Shown: piece after piece, positions 62,854 to 64,000 of the stretch
Position numbering within the stretch: the first letter of the stretch is position 1
How the letters are laid out: each line of letters begins with the position of its first letter
Source: G963674665 sp963674665
Lineage (GTDB): Bacteria > Desulfobacterota > Desulfovibrionia > Desulfovibrionales > Desulfovibrionaceae
Assembly (NCBI GenBank): GCA_963674665.2
Contig: CAXXPL010000015.1
Span: 248,001 to 312,000 of the forward strand
DNA: 64,000 bases
Direction of reading: 5' to 3'
Program-made: the position numbers and the translations under genes
Notes under the pieces: generated by a model
What the model was told of the DNA's origin: nothing
What the model saw: only the letters and a program-made list of their open reading frames with translations
The model's database searches: none

Positions 62854-64000
62854 TCAGGATCTTTTCTTCCCGCCTGACACTTCGTTCAGCATATTGATGA
62901 GAATGGCGAAATCCAGGGGTTTGGGCAGATAGTCGTTCATGCCCGCCTCGAGGAATATTTCCTTGTCGCTGATCATGGCGTAGGCCGTGACAGCGATGAT
63001 GGGGGTATCCTTGTTCACCTGCCCCACCTCCCCTTTGCGGATGGCCCTGGTGGCGGCCACGCCGTCCATTACCGGCATTTGCACGTCCATGAGGATCACG
63101 TCCATGGGGTGTTCCTTGAGGATGTCCATGGCCTGGAGGCCATTCTCGGCCAAGTGCACGACATGCCCCTGGTCCTCGAGCTGTACCTTCAGGGAATACT
63201 GGCTCACAGGGTCGTCCTCGGCCACGAGGATCGAGAGCCCTTCCATGGGCGCCAGATGCAGCACCGGTGCGCGCGGCATCTCCGCATGGGCCAGTTTGAA
63301 AGGCAGGGAAATGCACGCAATGGTTCCCTGGCCGGGTTCGCTGATAATGCTCATGTTGCCCTTGAGCAGGGCCACGAGGTGCCTGACTATGGAAAGACCC
63401 AGGCCGGCTCCCTGGAATCGTCTCCTGAAGTCGCTTTCCGCCTGGGTAAAGGGCTCGAAAAGCCGCTCAAGGTCGCTTTCGTGCATGCCGATGCCTGTGT
63501 CCGAGACCATGAACAGAATCCTGCATTGTCCGGGCAGGGCATTGGGGAGCAGGGACGCTTCCAGGGTGATGTTGCCGGACTTGGTGAACTTGATCGCGTT
63601 GCCCACGAGGTTTCCCAGGATTTGCAGCAAACGGGTGCTGTCTCCGGTGAGCTGTCCGGGGATGGCGGGATCGTTGGACAGGGACAATGCCAGGCCCTTC
63701 TGGAAGGCTGCCGGAGTGAACAGGGTGGACACCGAATCCATGGTATCGAGGAACACGAAATCTTGTTCGATGACATCCATTTTTCGGGCCTCTATCCTCG
63801 AGAGGTCCAGGATGTCCGAGAGCAGCTTGCCGAGGCGGTTGCTGGATTCCAGGGCGATTTCCGTGTATTCGCGCTGGGCCGCGCCAAGGTCGGACTGCTT
63901 GAGCAGTTGGAGCATGCCCACCATGCCGTTGAGCGGGGTTCGAATCTCGTGGCTCATGTTGGCCAGAAACTCGGATTTCGCCCGGTTCGCGGTCTCGGCC
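62854..64000 (-). CDS. Hybrid histidine kinase/receiver, N-terminus beyond window
   Basis: The right edge cuts the start of this gene; 382 residues are visible. The frame is open to base 64000 and reads NRAKSEFLANMSHEIRTPLN, the phospho-accepting H box. The ATPase domain has the N box LVGNAIKFTK, G1 VSDTGIGMHESD and G2 GAGLGLSIVRH. The C-terminal receiver has LSILVAEDDPVS, the phosphoacceptor DVILMDVQMPVMDG and LPKPLD. No HPt domain is in view. It converges with the flagellar operon; its sensor region and partner are not visible. Confidence 0.95.
   Translation of the reverse strand, partial: AETANRAKSEFLANMSHEIRTPLNGMVGMLQLLKQSDLGAAQREYTEIALESSNRLGKLLSDILDLSRIEARKMDVIEQDFVFLDTMDSVSTLFTPAAFQKGLALSLSNDPAIPGQLTGDSTRLLQILGNLVGNAIKFTKSGNITLEASLLPNALPGQCRILFMVSDTGIGMHESDLERLFEPFTQAESDFRRRFQGAGLGLSIVRHLVALLKGNMSIISEPGQGTIACISLPFKLAHAEMPRAPVLHLAPMEGLSILVAEDDPVSQYSLKVQLEDQGHVVHLAENGLQAMDILKEHPMDVILMDVQMPVMDGVAATRAIRKGEVGQVNKDTPIIAVTAYAMISDKEIFLEAGMNDYLPKPLDFAILINMLNEVSGGKKRS

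Noticed and set aside
1..64000. CRISPR arrays, rRNA or tRNA genes
   Set aside because: No regularly spaced repeats and no cloverleaf or rRNA stretches were noticed on reading; a tRNAscan and repeat search would be decisive.

Overview
The window looks like chromosomal DNA from a Desulfovibrio-type sulfate reducer (Desulfovibrionota). The reasons are overall high GC, a fused cobA-hemD gene, a stand-alone IMP cyclohydrolase, several PilZ and receiver-domain proteins, and a flgBC-fliEFGHI operon behind a sigma-54 promoter. This assignment rests on gene content and recognised families, not on a search.

Layout. 1-13.6 kb is housekeeping and signalling: a TtcA-like tRNA thiolase (cut by the left edge), a DUF3592 membrane protein, a family 2 glycosyltransferase coupled to a frameshifted flavoprotein, TrmJ, a zinc-ribbon/PilZ protein, a Ser/Thr kinase with receiver and TPR regions, a chemoreceptor behind a Fur-like box, and a thioredoxin-domain protein coupled to a YdcF protein. 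13.6-25.3 kb is an accessory island: a choline-sulfatase-like enzyme, a fused TRAP permease broken by two frameshifts, a TAXI binding protein, an IS110 insertion, an anaerobic sulfatase-maturating radical SAM enzyme, a LysR regulator and a decayed DDE transposase with its AbrB-like partner. It reads as a sulfate-ester uptake and hydrolysis cassette that has been interrupted and may be decaying.

25.3-34 kb returns to core genes (tgt, U32-like and BPL_N-like proteins, valS, DUF3795, cobA-hemD). 34-37.4 kb is a second small island: another IS110 element, then an AAA/ABC-type ATPase overlapping a PIN-like nuclease gene by 8 bases. This two-gene unit is the best candidate here for a poorly described defence or toxin-like system. 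37.4-56.2 kb holds purN, an AMMECR1 protein, a sigma-54 response regulator, an unusual four-heptamer operator before a thioredoxin-fold gene, the remains of a PEP-CTERM-like protein, a protein with two degenerate GGDEF domains and TPRs, a PilZ protein, an HU protein with a long coiled-coil tail, a phytase-like esterase, a family 4 glycosyltransferase, an RRM protein, a nitronate monooxygenase-like enzyme, and a purH-hflX-receiver/PAS cluster.

56.2-64 kb is the flagellar basal-body and export operon, followed by a convergent hybrid histidine kinase running off the right edge. Several genes carry apparent single-base shifts (flavoprotein, TRAP permease twice, hflX start, PEP-CTERM remnant). Either some are assembly errors or these genes are being lost; raw reads would decide. 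No rRNA, tRNA or CRISPR array was seen.
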